Shown: positions 22,771-35,400, numbered from the stretch's first letter. The stretch is 64,000 nt of DNA from Ceratotherium simum simum (GCF_000283155.1 NW_004454210.1:6499766-6563765), one strand, 5' to 3'. The notes: generated by a model not told the origin, from the letters alone. A program made the numbers and translations.

Positions 22771-24055
22771 CCTAAAAATAAGAACAATTGTATTTTAGCT
22801 GAAAAGCGCAATCCTCTCTTTTAGGTAAATTGAAAGTGTGCCTGTGTGTGTGCTCAAAAGCACCCGAGCTTCTGAATGCTGGTTTTGGCAAGTCGGCTTT
22901 GAAATTTTTCAAACTTACTTTTTAAGAATCTGGATTATCTTACTGTGGAAATAAAACGTAGGTCATAAAAACAGTCCAAGCCACATATTACATAACGTAA
23001 AATGCACTAAAATACTAAAGTCATCACATAGTAGCAAATTTCTACACATCTTGCTTTAAGGTTTTACTTGTTTTTCTCAAAAGTAAATGAACTAAGCTTG
23101 CCAACATTTTAACTTAGCTGTATTTTCTACCGATCACTTGTAGTGATATATTTTGAAGATATATACTCTCTCCACCTGAAGCAGGTTAAATAATTTCTTG
23201 ATTGCCAAAACTTCTTGTCCTCGAAAATTTTAAAGAACAACCTACCTCCTTTGTGTTTGTGGCATGGCTTGTTCGAACAGTTAAAAAAATAAAATCAGAA
23301 GTATTTGATCACTAACGCATGACTGTTATGTCCAGAATTTTCAGAACTCAGGAGACCTAAAATGGGATACAGGGCAGAACTTCTGGTTAACCATTGGGAC
23401 AGTTTCTCCAATTTAGGAAAGATTCATGCTAATTTATTTTCAATTATTAATAATCAGTTTATAGGTTGAAACTAATACTAGCTCTAGGATGTTTAAGTAT
23501 TAAATAAGCACATGCATTTTTTCAAAATCATCTAAACTGTATACGAAAAAGATAATTTATGTTGCATATTCCATGAAGTATTATCAGTAGGGGTGAGGCT
23601 AAATAATTTCTAGCTCTATATCCTACTTTCTTTCATTGAAAATAATTAACAACCAATGTTTATTAAGAGTATTTCTCTCAAAAAAAAAAAATTGGGGGGG
23701 GCCAAGTAAAGGAATGCGAAAGAAGGTTCATGAAAGAAATAAATTCCAAATCTTTGTTATTCCAAAAGACAAAAGTCAGAGAATTTGTGAGTGATACAAA
23801 GTAATAAGTAGTACAAGGGCTGTTGAAAATCTTGCAATCTGGCACCAAAATACAGGGGAAGATGATAATTTTCATATGTTATTGTTTATAAGTGTATAAA
23901 TATTCTAATAAGAATTCAACAAGAATATGTCTTCGTCTCATAGAGAAGAGATCACGATGTACATATGATCTACTTTTAATCTAGTGGCTTTGTCAGTTTT
24001 AAACACATGACCTACTTCCTCTGCACTTAAAAATTTTGTTGCAAGGCTGTTTCAA
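22771..24055. other. Transposon-poor noncoding DNA
   Basis: AT-rich. An A11 run followed by a G8 run lies at about 23680-23702. No gene or interspersed repeat recognised. Confidence 0.4.
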
Positions 24056-24130
24056 AAAAACAAAAAATAAATAACTATATGCATATGTATATATATATAT
24101 ACACACATATATAAGTATAAATAAAATATG
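24056..24130. repeat. AT/ATAC microsatellite
   Basis: Imperfect alternating TA with ATAC units ('atatatatatatacacacatatata') inside an A-rich context. Confidence 0.85.
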
Positions 24131-24641
24131 AACAGAAAATGGCTTCAATCACTAATATTTTTGCAAACTAATGTTCAGCTGATGCAACTCAATTTTATTT
24201 TGCATCACATTAGTGTCATAATGGTAATGACTAGCCTTTATTCACTAACAGTTTGAGTCAGCACTTTGAGACATTTTCAAATTAGGTCATACTGCACATT
24301 TGTGGCTGATACAAAGGTTGATTAAGAGAGCTGCACAATTTTAAAGCGATGTGGTGTGAGTTGAATTAAGTTCTCTCTGATAGTTACAGGAAATGTGAGC
24401 CACCATAACTAAGCAGAAATAATGTATGGGCTGGCTATAGGGGGGAGAATATATTTCCACAGAGTGCTTGAAGTCATACTCATTTACAATTTCACGAAGT
24501 CCTCTATCTGTTATGGAAGAATTCTATCATGGGGCCTAGAAACAAGCAATGAATTACAATCAGGACACTGGAGGCCTGGTCTCCAGTCCTGTTTCAGGGA
24601 AAGTCAGTTTTTGCCTTTATGTCCCTTTTGATCGTCTCAAT

Positions 24642-24805
24642 AAAGACCTTTTTTTTCCTTCTAGACACTGTCTACTGCTTTTCTGAAGTCAAAATGATCC
24701 TGTGTCACAACCAAACCATTTGCCCATAATGTAAGATTCTGAGGCCAGGCTAAATTGCTATGCAAGCTAGACCTGGGGAGGAAAAAAAAAAAAAAAGGTC
24801 TTTTT
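24642..24805. repeat. Inverted repeat with about 100-nt loop
   Basis: The left arm, AAAGACC followed by a T-run and CCTTCTAG (24642-24664), is complementary to the right arm, CTAGACCTGGGGAGG followed by a 15-nt A-run and GGTCTTT (24767-24803), allowing a gap in the middle. It could fold as a stem in RNA. The homopolymers make chance a strong alternative. Confidence 0.45.
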
Positions 24806-25700
24806 AAGGTGATACTGTCATGACAAATCCACAATCTCATCCAAAATTGGAAGGCATAGGATTTTCTGTAATTCACCCAGCACTTCAAATGAATTGTAAA
24901 AACAGCTCCTGAAAGGCAGAGTACCTTTTAATTGGATTTTAGGAGAACAAAAATAAAAGCTGAAACTCTTAATCATTGGTTTGCCCACAGGGGCAAAAAA
25001 AGCTGTTATTATTAATATTGTATTCACTTCATATTGCCCTCTCCATAGCATAAAGGAGCCATAGAAGTTTTTCTAAATATATATTTTTCATTGTGCAAGT
25101 GACTTTAAAAGCCAAGGAACCTGGAGAAAAAGTTAAATGGGTGTACGGCACTGAACGGAAAGAGAAGCTCCCTGGCTTAGCAAGCTTTGGTCTGAGGACA
25201 CAAGAGGATCTCCCTACAGTTTGTCTTGCACATACACCTGGCTTTGTTTGTATTGGCATCCTGAAACATAACGTGACTAAACCACATTTTATTTCACGTG
25301 TTTGATGTGTTTTTTTCACACACACCTTTCTGTAGTCCTGGATTCAGTCCTTGCCTCTAGGCCCAGACGGTGTGCACGGCCCTGTCCCCTTCAGACCAGA
25401 GAGCTCCAGTTTATTCTCAGTTTCTTTCAAATTCCATCTGAATTTTCACCCAAGTTTGGACTGAACTTGTTTTCTCGGCTAAGAATGCCTAGGCAAAAGA
25501 AGAGGAAGGGCTCCACTAAAAAAAAAGGTGTTCGCGGTGCTTTTTTAAAAAAATAAATGCCCCAAATTAGGAACATAAGGTTGTAATAGCCACAATTATT
25601 CTCAATATTTATAAATATGTTCATATTCCAGGCTCCTCAAGATTTTCTCAAGAATGAAAAGAAAACAGCCCTCAAATCTTGGAAGGAAAATAAACAAGAA
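24806..25700. other. Transposon-poor noncoding DNA
   Basis: No interspersed repeat. Open frames on opposite strands overlap at 25029-25325, which argues for chance. The basic C-terminus encoded at 25302-25556 comes from A-rich codons. Confidence 0.4.
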
Positions 25701-25707
25701 CTCTTTT

Positions 25708-25808
25708 GAAGGAAGGAAGGAGGGGAGGAAGGGAGGGAGGGAGGAGGGAAAGGACAGAGAGAGATGGAAGAAAAGAAGGAAGTGGAAAGAAAGGAGGGGA
25801 AAAAGAGG
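25708..25808. repeat. Homopurine tract with G-quadruplex motif
   Basis: Pure purine from 25708 to 25754 (47 nt), then purine-rich to about 25807. At 25731-25748 four GGG runs are separated by loops of 1, 1 and 4 nt, a canonical intramolecular G-quadruplex pattern. GGAA/GAAA repeats give misleading Lys/Arg/Glu-rich open frames on the plus strand and Ser/Pro/Leu-rich frames on the minus strand. Confidence 0.92.
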
Positions 25809-27785
25809 CAGCAAGATGGACTTTAGCACTTCCACTCTGTCCCAACAAAGACCTGCTCGTGAGGCACCCGTCCCCGTTCACGATTTCTGTCCTTCAGCTG
25901 AAAGACCACAATCCACGGAAGTGGTACATAAACTTGCTGCCAACTTTGCTGACACTGACTGCTTGCTACTGCACATAACCAATATTTTTAATAAGCTATA
26001 ACTTGAATTTGGATAACCCTCTCTTCTCACTGAACCACAGAGGTTGCTCTGCCCAGACCTGATTATTTATCACAAAATCAAGAGTCATGGGTATCTCCAA
26101 ATGGAATGTCCCCAGATTAAAACACAAATATCCCCGGATTCATAGTCTGCCAATGAATACGAGAAACGATGGTGGCACTCTCTCTCAAGCATATACATTT
26201 TCATTTCGAACACACCCCTGGCATGTGCAATCACCTAATTTACATTTTCAAAAGGTCACTTGTGGTGCTAGCTGGAATGGATTGTACACACCTTTCCAGA
26301 CACTAGCATGACATAAATCTGAATCAGCCATGATATCACAATGAATAGGTAAAAGTATTTTCCATATTTTGTTAAGCAATTAAGGGGATACTTTGGCAGT
26401 TTAATTTAGTACACAAGAATGGCATCTAGTGAGCTTTGCTTATTAATAGTGGGGTTTTTATTATTATTTTGCGGAATGGATACAGCAACATTACAGGGGT
26501 TCAATATGACTTTTGATGATCTGGCATGCAGTGATTAAATAAGGTTAATCCTCATTTTATATGCTAATAGGATATTTATAATCTCTACAGCATATCCAAT
26601 TTAATGATTTTATTCTCTGTTGTTCAGAAAGTATTTCTTATTAGTGAAAGAGAATACCCTTACATTCACCACGGATGCTAGTTTAATTGGGCTTGAGTGC
26701 ATTGTGTATAATTAGTCCACTTCTCTAATATTTCATCTATAATTACACAATGAACAGTATGCTTAAATTTCATAAAATTAGTGGGTTCAAAAGAAAGACT
26801 TCAAAAAAAAATAAGCATTCCGTTTTCAGGCTTTCCCAAGCCTTACTAAGAGCCTCATGAAATGTGGCTCATGCCAGTGTGAGTTCCTTGAATGGTGACT
26901 GGATGCCCAGAGGCCCTGAGGCTGAAAGCAAAAATAATGTTCCCCTCCAGCTCCACTCATCCCACTCAATGACAATGTTAGTGGCAGAGCTGTTTGGACC
27001 AGGCCCAGCTGTCACTGGAGAAGCAGGATGAAAGTCCCCACATGCTATAGTCCCAAGGTCCCTGCAAATGTCAACCTTTAAGATGGGATTTTAAATGGCA
27101 AAGCTGTCTGGTTTGGGGTTTGGGTATTTTTCTCCCCCAGCATTTAGAACTCTTTTGGGCAAACTCATTCCAGGCAGCAGCCTATAAAGTTTTATCATGG
27201 AAACTAACTTTTAGTTTTGTTAGAGAACGTGACCAAGTAGAGAAAGAAGGAAAAAAGGCAAGGAGAGAGAGAACCTGATTTATGATTTTGAGGGTCCCTC
27301 TATTGATTGAAAGAAGTTAGTGGGACTCCTGAATGTGCATGTGTGTATTGCCCATCTTAGTTCAAATGAGGCTATTTTTACACTAGCAGAATAGTTACTT
27401 GCAGAATTAAAAAGAGAAAAAGACTTCAAGGACGAAAGAGAAGTGGATTACGGGGTTTTAGGAGAGTTTATCCAAGGGCCATAGGAAGCCTCCATTCTCA
27501 GTGCTATTCAGCTCAGATGAGTTAGCCAAGGTCAACAGCATGTCCACGTGGCCCTTCAATGTGCCTTCTCTTGTTCTCCCAAAACATCCATCCTGTAAGG
27601 CCCTTGGTTGGTTCTGACTTCCTCATTTTGCCTTCCAACATTTTTGTTCCACTTCCACCAAAGAGAGTGCCAATTGCCAAAATCACTACTGTGACCCAGC
27701 AGCCTACCCACTGGCCGACAGACAAATAAAGACCCTGAAGACTTCAAACAGAATCTCTTATCTTTTGAACCAAAAGCCTAGAAAT
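25809..27785. other. Transposon-poor noncoding DNA
   Basis: AT-rich with many TTAAT/ATTAG words between 26.4 and 26.8 kb. No interspersed repeat, exon or RNA gene recognised. The recognisable transposon-free run ends near 27.79 kb. Confidence 0.4.
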
Positions 27786-27789
27786 GAAA

Positions 27790-28200
27790 AAGTAGTTGGT
27801 TGCCGTATTAGTCAGAGTCGAGTCAGGAAAATAGAATCACCATGCAATAGTTCAAGAGAGGGGTTTAAACTAGGGAACTAGTTATAAAAGTATTGGAAGA
27901 ACTGAAAGGCCAAATGGAAACTACCAAGAGTTTGGCAACAGCAGGAAGCCACTGTCATCCCTAGACTGAAGGGCCAAAGGGAAAGGGCAGGTCCCGGGAC
28001 CTCAGGGGAGATGCAGCCATTGCCAGAACCACCTCCAAAGCAGGTTGGGGGTGGGGGATGGGATATCCCGGCCTCCTCCCTCCTCCCTACTCAGAGTGTC
28101 CCTTTGCGGAACCTTTATGGAGGCCAGATGGCAATGAACTGTGCAGGGCTAAGCCCCCTAGAATACGAAAGAGCAAAGAAAGGGCAGGAATGGGTCTAAA
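27790..28200. repeat. Probable ancient interspersed repeat, family unresolved
   Basis: 'gtattagtcagagtcgagtcaggaaaatagaa', 'tttaaactagggaactagttat', 'ttggaagaactgaaaggcc' and 'aacagcaggaagccactgtcatc' resemble a common mammalian repeat that begins 'ttagtcagggttc..agaaac' and has 'ggaagagctgagaagcc' inside. The minus-strand 90-codon frame overlapping its end is not credible. Confidence 0.4.
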
Positions 28201-28204
28201 AGCA

Positions 28205-30535
28205 AACAGATAAATGACCAAGCACGGTTCCTTCTCAACAGCCTTAAGACTTCTGCGTGAAGATAAAATTCTGAACAAATCCCTGTGTGAATACAGTAGA
28301 AGGAAACTGATATTTATTTTGGTTTCAAATTCCTGAGGCGCTATACCTAGGAGCACCAACTAGGAAAATGGCTATCACATTGAGGATAAACATTCGAGCA
28401 AAGGCAATATATTTTAGCTGTGTGGATTAAAAAGGGATACAAGTGCTTAAAAAGTTGAGGCCACCCTGTCCCAAACCCTTAAAGTTGTCTGTCAAGGTCA
28501 TGCATCATTTTCTAGTGTGGCCCACAGGCAGCAGAGTGAGGCACAAGTAGGAGGTCAGCCTTGACTTCAAATTTTCTGGTTTCCATAGATTTTGTACAAC
28601 CCACACTTTGCTTGAACAAGGATAGGAAGGTTTATTCAGGGATGCTTCGCTGCACTGTGACTGAACAGCAGCAGATCGTCCATGCTCTGTGCCCCCTCTT
28701 CACTCTACTGCTGCCCCATAGCCAGATGGACTATTTTAAAAATATTGTTTCTATTGTCCTCATATCCCTTAAGCTATTCTTCCTGGACACCAGCTAACAC
28801 TAATGCGGCTGTTGTTCAGGCTCAGGAACAATGCCACCTTGAAACCTGGACACGGTGCACTTTTCAAAGCTTAACATCTTATCTTCTCGCTCCTCTCTTT
28901 TTAGCCATGTCACTTGCCCATTAAAATGCATGGTGTGGTTAAAAGAGATTTGCATTTGGTCTTACAAAATGAAGATTTCATAAGTTGGCTTTTTTTTTTC
29001 CTCCTGACCAGAATCCATATTACTTGGAAAGGGAAAGGCCAAAGGGAAATTATTGCTATTTTAGACAGCAGCATAAATTTTCTTCCTATTTTTAACCTAG
29101 CTTTTAATTTAATAAGTTTTATGACCCTTATATTAAGTACATATGTTTTACAAGACATTGTGTCCCTTGAGTCACCCTGAATTTGCTCTACTGTACCAGA
29201 GTTAAATGAATGAATACTGTGTTTCTGATTTTAGTTCACCCTGTATTTGATCCTTATAATATGCCTGGTAAACCTTCACAAAAACAGAGAGCAACAATAT
29301 GACTCAAAGACCAGGTAAAGGCTGGCGTATACTGTTATACATGAAGTGAATGAATGTGTGTCCCCTTGAAGTATTTTAAATTTCAGATTTCTCTCCCACT
29401 GGTGTTTGTAATAAATAATTAAGGATATACAAAATACTGGAAATGGTCTTCAAAATTGGCAATTAAGCATACACACACCTTTATGTGTTTATTCCATTGG
29501 CCAATGCAAAGGTATTGTTCCTTCAAATTAAAGCTTCAAAATCAAAGACAACCACCTCTCTTTCGTAATCTGAAGTGGTGTTAATTTTCTGATACAAGAT
29601 GTTCTCTCATCATGTGTTCACAGTCATCTGAAAATGAGTTTGGTGCTATTTAAAGACAGAGGGTCTCGCTAATCCTGAAAGAAAGATTATTTGAATAATA
29701 ACTCTATGGTTATTTAAGAAGAAAATCTGAGTTCTAGCAGAATGGAAAGAATTGCCTGCAATAGAGGTAGGTTTAGCAGTACTTAGTTAACAAAGGTGTA
29801 GGTTTTCCTGAGTTTATATAGTTGGGGGGGGTGGAAACTGTGGGAGCAGAGGCATGGTTGGGCTCAAAGTTGTGTGTGTAAATAGTGCAAAAATGTAACA
29901 ACCTTGCACTGGCGACAAAACTTGTTTTTTAATTATTAGGATGTAGCAGATTTTTACATCCCACCAGAGTACAAAAGCTATGGATTAGCTTTTCAACCAG
30001 AAAATCTTTATAATGTAGTAAGATTTGTTTTGAAATATGTTTTATAAACATTCTGCTTCCATTCTGATTTTAAAATGGTTTCCCTATGCATGCCAAAGTT
30101 TAGTAAATCAACAGCCTACTAAAAGTGCATTTCAGGTCAATGAATTAAGGGTGGCATAAACTCAAGATGGCAAAATTAGCCTTTACACCACAATTTCAGA
30201 TTATGTGCCAGACTGTATAACTGTGCACTCTTAAGTTTACTAATGTATGAAATCCAATTCAAGAAGCCATTAATTTCTTTCCTATTCATTTTGTTTGCTT
30301 TTGTCCTACTTCAGTGACTTTGAAGGACATGACCTTAAAGTATAACTGGTTATTCAGTAGAACCTCCCTCAGAGATCTACATAAGAATTGATGTTTATTT
30401 CACAACCATGTACAGGCTCACAAATTGATATGTTGCCCTGTGATTTTATTGTTAGAGGAAACCATCCATTATTTTCAAAAGGAAAGAATCTCAGCCTTTC
30501 TATATTTCATTTCAAAACTGAATGACCAACAATTG
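28205..30535. other. Unassigned intergenic DNA
   Basis: AT-rich with no clear repeat. Contains a G8 run near 29824-29831. Overlapping opposite-strand open frames at 28910-29180 are chance. Confidence 0.4.
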
Positions 30536-30539
30536 TATG

Positions 30540-30670
30540 GTGATGGATGGAAACTAGACTTTGGGGATTGAGCACACTATAATATATACACAAGTGGAAT
30601 TATAATGTTGTACACCTGAAACTTATACAATGTTATAAACCAACGTTATCTCAATAAAAATGGAAGAAAA
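30540..30670 (+). repeat. L1 3' terminus (sense)
   Basis: 'attataatgttgtacacctgaaacttatacaatgttata' followed by 'atctcaataaaaa' is the typical extreme 3' end of L1 elements in laurasiatherian mammals, including the polyadenylation signal. Only the last 130 bp or so is present. Confidence 0.8.
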
Positions 30671-31272
30671 ACCCACACAAAACTGAGTGACCAAAATATT
30701 AGACTTGTTTGAAATCTACTTAAATATTTGGCACCTTGTAGGTTGTTTGCATTTAAAAGGTTTTTTGTTTTGTTTTTAGAAAAAATGTCAGTGTCTCTAA
30801 CGTCTACAAACTCTTGGTCAGTCCAATCATCTAAGTTATGGTCACACAGCTGAGAAATACAGGTTAGGATGGAATGTTGGCATTAGGCTCCAGGAAAACA
30901 AGAGCTGGCCATTTTAGCCCATCACATAGAACTCCTGGTCACCTCCCAAGGGGCAAATTGATGTCAAGTTCTGCTGTCTGTCAGGATTAAGTGCCTGTTT
31001 GCTTTTTCACTAACATGTGGTTTGAGAACAAAGCAGCTCAAATCTCCTCAGTCCCTAACAAAGCATCTCAAATTGCTGAGTAAAATTCCTTAATCCCCCA
31101 TCTTAATCTGAAAACACCAGCAGCGCCCGGTAGAACACTGTGGTCTCTTTTTGTACTGCTCTCCACTCCACCCATCCTCATCTTCCCCATTCCTGACCCC
31201 TACTCCTCCACAATACCATTAACATATGCATTCGGCTCCCCCGTAAATGATCTTCAATAGAATATTATCAAA
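30671..31272. other. Unassigned intergenic DNA
   Basis: No repeat or gene recognised. Confidence 0.35.
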
Positions 31273-31607
31273 TTGGAAATCCAGGGCTGGCCCCGTGGCT
31301 TAGCGGTTAAGTGCACGCGCTCCGCTACTGGCGGCCCGGGGTTTGGATCCCAGGCGCGCACCGACGCACCGCTTCTCCGGCCATGCTGAGGCCGCGTCCC
31401 ACATACAGCAACTAGAAGGATGTGCAGCTATGACATACAACTATCCACTGGGGCTTTGGGGGTGGGCGGGAAAGGAGGAGGATTGGCAATAGATGTTAGC
31501 TCAGAGCCAGTCTTCCTCAGCAAAACAAGGAGTATTAGCATGGATGTTAGCTCAGGGTTGATCTTCCTCAAGAAAAAAAAAAAAATTTTGAAATATTTGA
31601 AATCCAG
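31273..31607 (+). mobile_element. ERE SINE, extended form
   Basis: Body begins at 31284 (gggctggccccgtggcttag) with good A-box text and a B-box region (GGTTTGGATCCC) near 31339. It carries the 'catacaactatccactggggctttggg' segment near 31434 and two 'gatgttagctcag..cttcctca' tail modules, then a poly-A run. Flanks TTGGAAATCCA (31273-31283) and TTTGAAATCCA (31596-31606) are an imperfect target-site duplication with one mismatch. Confidence 0.92.
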
Positions 31608-33110
31608 GTAACTTGGTCCAAAATCATGCTGGCTCTATTCGTTTTTATTCCTTATCAACTTTATTCTTAAGAGTGAAGGGAAAAAATAAAGATCATAACA
31701 GAGGGATTAACTAACCACCTTCACATAACCTTGAAGGTTATATGTATACAAATAATATTGTCATTAAGTTTTAATGGACAGGACTTAACTGTTTGTTTAC
31801 AATATTTGTCAACTCTCATCAGAAGCCAAAAGGATATGGGGATTTTACATACAAATTTAGAATATTTTTACTAAGGTAATAGAAGGAAGCAAAACTAACT
31901 TCAATGACTGGTTTGAAACTGTGAAACAATCGTTTGTTAACACATGGCAAAAGAATCAGCAGTTGCAAAATATTTCCCATTATTCGCATACATTACATAT
32001 TAAGGAGCAAGACTTTATCCATCGACCAGAATTGAAAGGCTCCTATTTGCTGCTGCCTTTGTTTGCGAAGTGTTGAAGTCTGCAAGTTGAATTACATAAA
32101 ACCTTACTTCCTCTCAAGAAAATTCCTTATGACTTCAACAGTTTATTTGTGATATCTATCTTTACCAATTTTATTTGAAAATAGAATTGGTAGGTTTTTC
32201 TTGGGGGGATTTTTTTTGGCAGCTGCCAAATTATGTTCTGGTCTTAGGGAAGCTGAAATTCACGGTGGTTATCTTTTTTTCAATTTTTCTATAAGAAATT
32301 TAAACAATATTCACCATAAAAAATAAATAAAATCTGAAAACTCTACTCCTTCACTCTAAAAACTGCCTTCAGTTGAGCACCAAGTTACAGATAGATCCTG
32401 ATGTAGTAGGCTGTCACTCTTTTTTCCTTCTCTTTCACAGTGTCCTCCTTCCTAAAACAAGTTGAAGTGAATAAAACCCCTTTCCCTGGTAATCTTGGAC
32501 TCTGTTACAGTATGTATATCTCTGAAAAATGGTAATAAAACTTCATAGAGAATGTAAAAACTAGGAAAGCTAAAACTTTCCCACACCATGAACACCTATG
32601 AAAACAGCACCTGTGCTATATTTAACAGTATCACTTCCCCCATTTTTCTTCCTGGCATTTTTATTTTCTACAGGACTGGATGAAGGGAAAAAGCAAAAGG
32701 AGAACACGGAGATACATGCAAGCATCCTAGGTCCAGTTCAAGTTTTCATCGCCAACTGTCCCTTTGAGACAATAACCTCTATTACAAAAATAAAGTAACT
32801 AGAGTTCAGGCATAAAACATCTTATTATTCTCAGTAAATTCATTCATTTCTATAAGATTCACACTTAAATAGTAGAAAAATCCCCTCTTCCAATTCAGAA
32901 ACGATTATCCTTTACAAATGTCAGGTTTTTAAGCTTATCACTTTTAATATGAGAAAAAAATAGAAAATCTGGCTAGTTCCTGCAGCTCCTAATCCATAAA
33001 TCCACCAACATGGATCTTTCCATCCCAAGCCCAAGGTTGGAGACAATGACCTTGGATGAGCTAAACAGAGCAATGATCCCAGAAAAGCTTCATAGTACAG
33101 TACATAGTAC
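31608..33110. other. Unassigned intergenic DNA
   Basis: AT-rich. I see no confident repeat, exon or RNA gene. Confidence 0.4.
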
Positions 33111-33114
33111 ATGG

Positions 33115-33318
33115 GGAAAAGCATGGATTATAGCTAAACTATTTCTGTTTGAATCTCACTTTTTCTGTTTCCTAGCTGTGTGACCTTGGGAAAGTTATTT
33201 AACCTCTCTGTGCATCAATTTCCCCTGCAAAATGAGGATAATGGTCATACTCAATTCATATGAATATTAAATGAGTTAATAGTTGTAAAATACAACATTG
33301 TCTGCTATGAATATTTGA
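33115..33318 (+). repeat. MIR SINE
   Basis: Forward MIR: 'tttgaatctcactttttctg', 'agctgtgtgaccttgggaaagttatttaacctctctgtgc', 'gcaaaatgaggataatgg', 'atgaatattaaatgagtt'. Nearly full length. Confidence 0.93.
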
Positions 33319-33968
33319 TTTCAAAAAATTCATCTTTTTGAATTAACTAACTTTCCAAGTTAGTTTGAAAATAAGATCTTTTGCTACTCTATTCAAAGAA
33401 AAACCACTTTACATCCTAAAGTCACAGCATGGGAAGAAAAGAAATAAAATGGTGGGAGAAGTTTTTTTCTGCTGAAAACAGGGAAGAATACGCAAGGCAA
33501 AAAAATTGCAAATAAGGGAAATAAATGAAAAATATACCGTTAAGGGTTCAAAGGATTTGAGAAAGGATATGATGTGTTTCACGTCTTAATAGCCTACCTT
33601 AGTCATAACCAATAGTTCTTTGAGAACTCTTGATGATTCCAGGCAAGTTATTTTGTTAAATAAGCTGTTGGATATTTAGGTTACATCTACTTTTAGCAAA
33701 TATTTATTACTAAAAGCTGGACTTGAGCAAATAAACGCCATATTTTGGAATATCTTAACAACCTGAGTTGAGATCCCAAAACAAATATTTTTAGTAGTTT
33801 TGTTTTGTTTTGTTTTACTAGTTGACGTGCTCGTTTTAAGCATTAAATAAAATGGGTGCCTGGGTGAAAGTTTCTATAAAGCTTTTTACAAGCTTTCTCA
33901 TATGCCCTTCCAGTTGTCATTTAAACCAGCATTCCTGATTGCCCTGTTGAAATAGTCGTGAAAATATT
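33319..33968. other. Unassigned intergenic DNA
   Basis: AT-rich. A GTTTT pentamer repeat lies near 33797-33818. Nothing else recognised. Confidence 0.4.
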
Positions 33969-34115
33969 TTCCTTCATTCACTCTTTCAGCACGTATTCAT
34001 TGAATCTGTAGGCCCTGGGCAAGATATTGTTACAGGGCAGTGAACTAAGGACACAATCCATACCCCAAAGCATATGATTGGGAAAGATTCCCTGAGGGCC
34101 AGTAGACACCCATGT
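33969..34115. repeat. Ancient interspersed repeat, L2/MIR era
   Basis: 'cattcactctttcagcacgtattcattgaatctgtaggccctgggcaagatattgttacagggcagtgaac' resembles the '..caacaaatatttattgagcacctac..gcactg..' repeat class. Tentative. Confidence 0.4.
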
Positions 34116-35035
34116 GAAATGCTGGAAGATCTTTTTGTCTCTAAGTCTTCCACCCTGGCTGTGTTTTCTCAGCCACTTCAAGAATAGGGGCTATGTTGAC
34201 TAGGCAACACAACCTGTGAATATTCAAGACTCTAGTTAAGAGATTTGGGTAACATTGATCTCACTTTAGTATAGCCAAGCTTCCCAAAGCTAAGCTTGAA
34301 TGAAAAACGATGACAGAGTCCTTTAGTATAGCTCAACTTTAATGAGAGTTCGAGGAAAAGATGAAGAATGTCCATGGTCCAATGGCAGCTTAACATTTTA
34401 TTGATCATCATTATCATGAAAGTGTCTGTAAAGGACAACGTTCAGAATGGGGATGCTACAAAGTACACAAGTAACGCAGCAACGGTACTTAAATTGTTTG
34501 GGAGAAACTCAAAACTCTCCTCACACCATGACTCTTCTATACAGGTTGTGCTACAACTGAAATTCTTCGAGAATTGCTCCAATTGTGTACCTATGAAGCC
34601 AAAGCCACGGGGGCAATTCTCAAGCTCTCCAGCTAGTTTTACCATATCTCACAGGTATAAACTGGTCCTAAATCTGAATAATCTCTCTAAAAATATATAT
34701 TTGCAGTCCAACCAATCAGGAGAAACATACCTATGAACCAACTGAAATATAAATTGATCAAACTTTCAAAGTACACTCCTTAAGAATAGAAGACAGTCTG
34801 TGTGCAGAATGTGCCACACATTAGTATTCCCTAAGAAAAGTCTTTCCAATCATGTTTAATTACAAGCCCAACGAATACCTGAAAAAAACTCCTCAAAAAA
34901 TGGAGGGTCCTACACGGAAATGGAAGCCCCGCTAACACTTGGATTTCTCACATTCATAAAGCTGCTACATAACAGTGAGTTCCTGACCACACAAATCTGA
35001 GGATACTGATGTTCATCTCACCACTTTATTCATTG
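34116..35035. other. Unassigned DNA with a small direct repeat
   Basis: TTTAGTATAGC occurs at about 34265-34275 and again at 34322-34332. A 122-codon plus-strand open frame (34368-34736) and an overlapping minus-strand frame have no domain. No gene call. Confidence 0.35.
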
Positions 35036-35039
35036 CTTA

Positions 35040-35400
35040 ATGGAACTTCAGTTTTCTGTAACGGTTAAAAAGAAAGAAAAACTGAAAATAACCTAATGGT
35101 CCATCAATAGGCAATTGGCCATGCAGTTATTAAAAATGACACTGTGTGTGTGTTGTCTTGTTGGCACTCACGGCATATTCTTAAGTTAAAAACGCAGGTT
35201 AACAGATCATATACATAACATGATTTCATTTGGGAGAACATAGCTATCTGTTCTGCATAGGAAACGAAAGTCTTCGAGCCAACACAAAAAAAAAGTTAAT
35301 AATGATTATCTGTTTTGAGGACTTTCCTTTTTCATTATTTTCTATTTCCTCACCTATATTTTCTCTTATTTTTGTAAGTTAAGCACTTATTTTGTAAACC
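35040..35400 (+). repeat. Old L1M 3' fragment (sense)
   Basis: 'aaataacctaatggtccatcaataggcaattgg', 'cagttattaaaaatgacactgtg', 'cgcaggttaacagatcatatacataacatgattt' and 'ggactttcctttttcattattttctattt' follow the L1 3' consensus order in sense. It is truncated and has no reading frame. Confidence 0.7.

Noticed and set aside
25302..25556. Open frame with a basic, nuclear-signal-like C-terminus
   Set aside because: The Lys run comes from an A-rich patch, the N-terminal part has no domain, and an antisense frame overlaps.
25654..26001. Lys/Arg/Glu-rich open frames with Ser/Pro/Leu-rich antisense frames
   Set aside because: They are translations of a homopurine microsatellite on either strand, not proteins.
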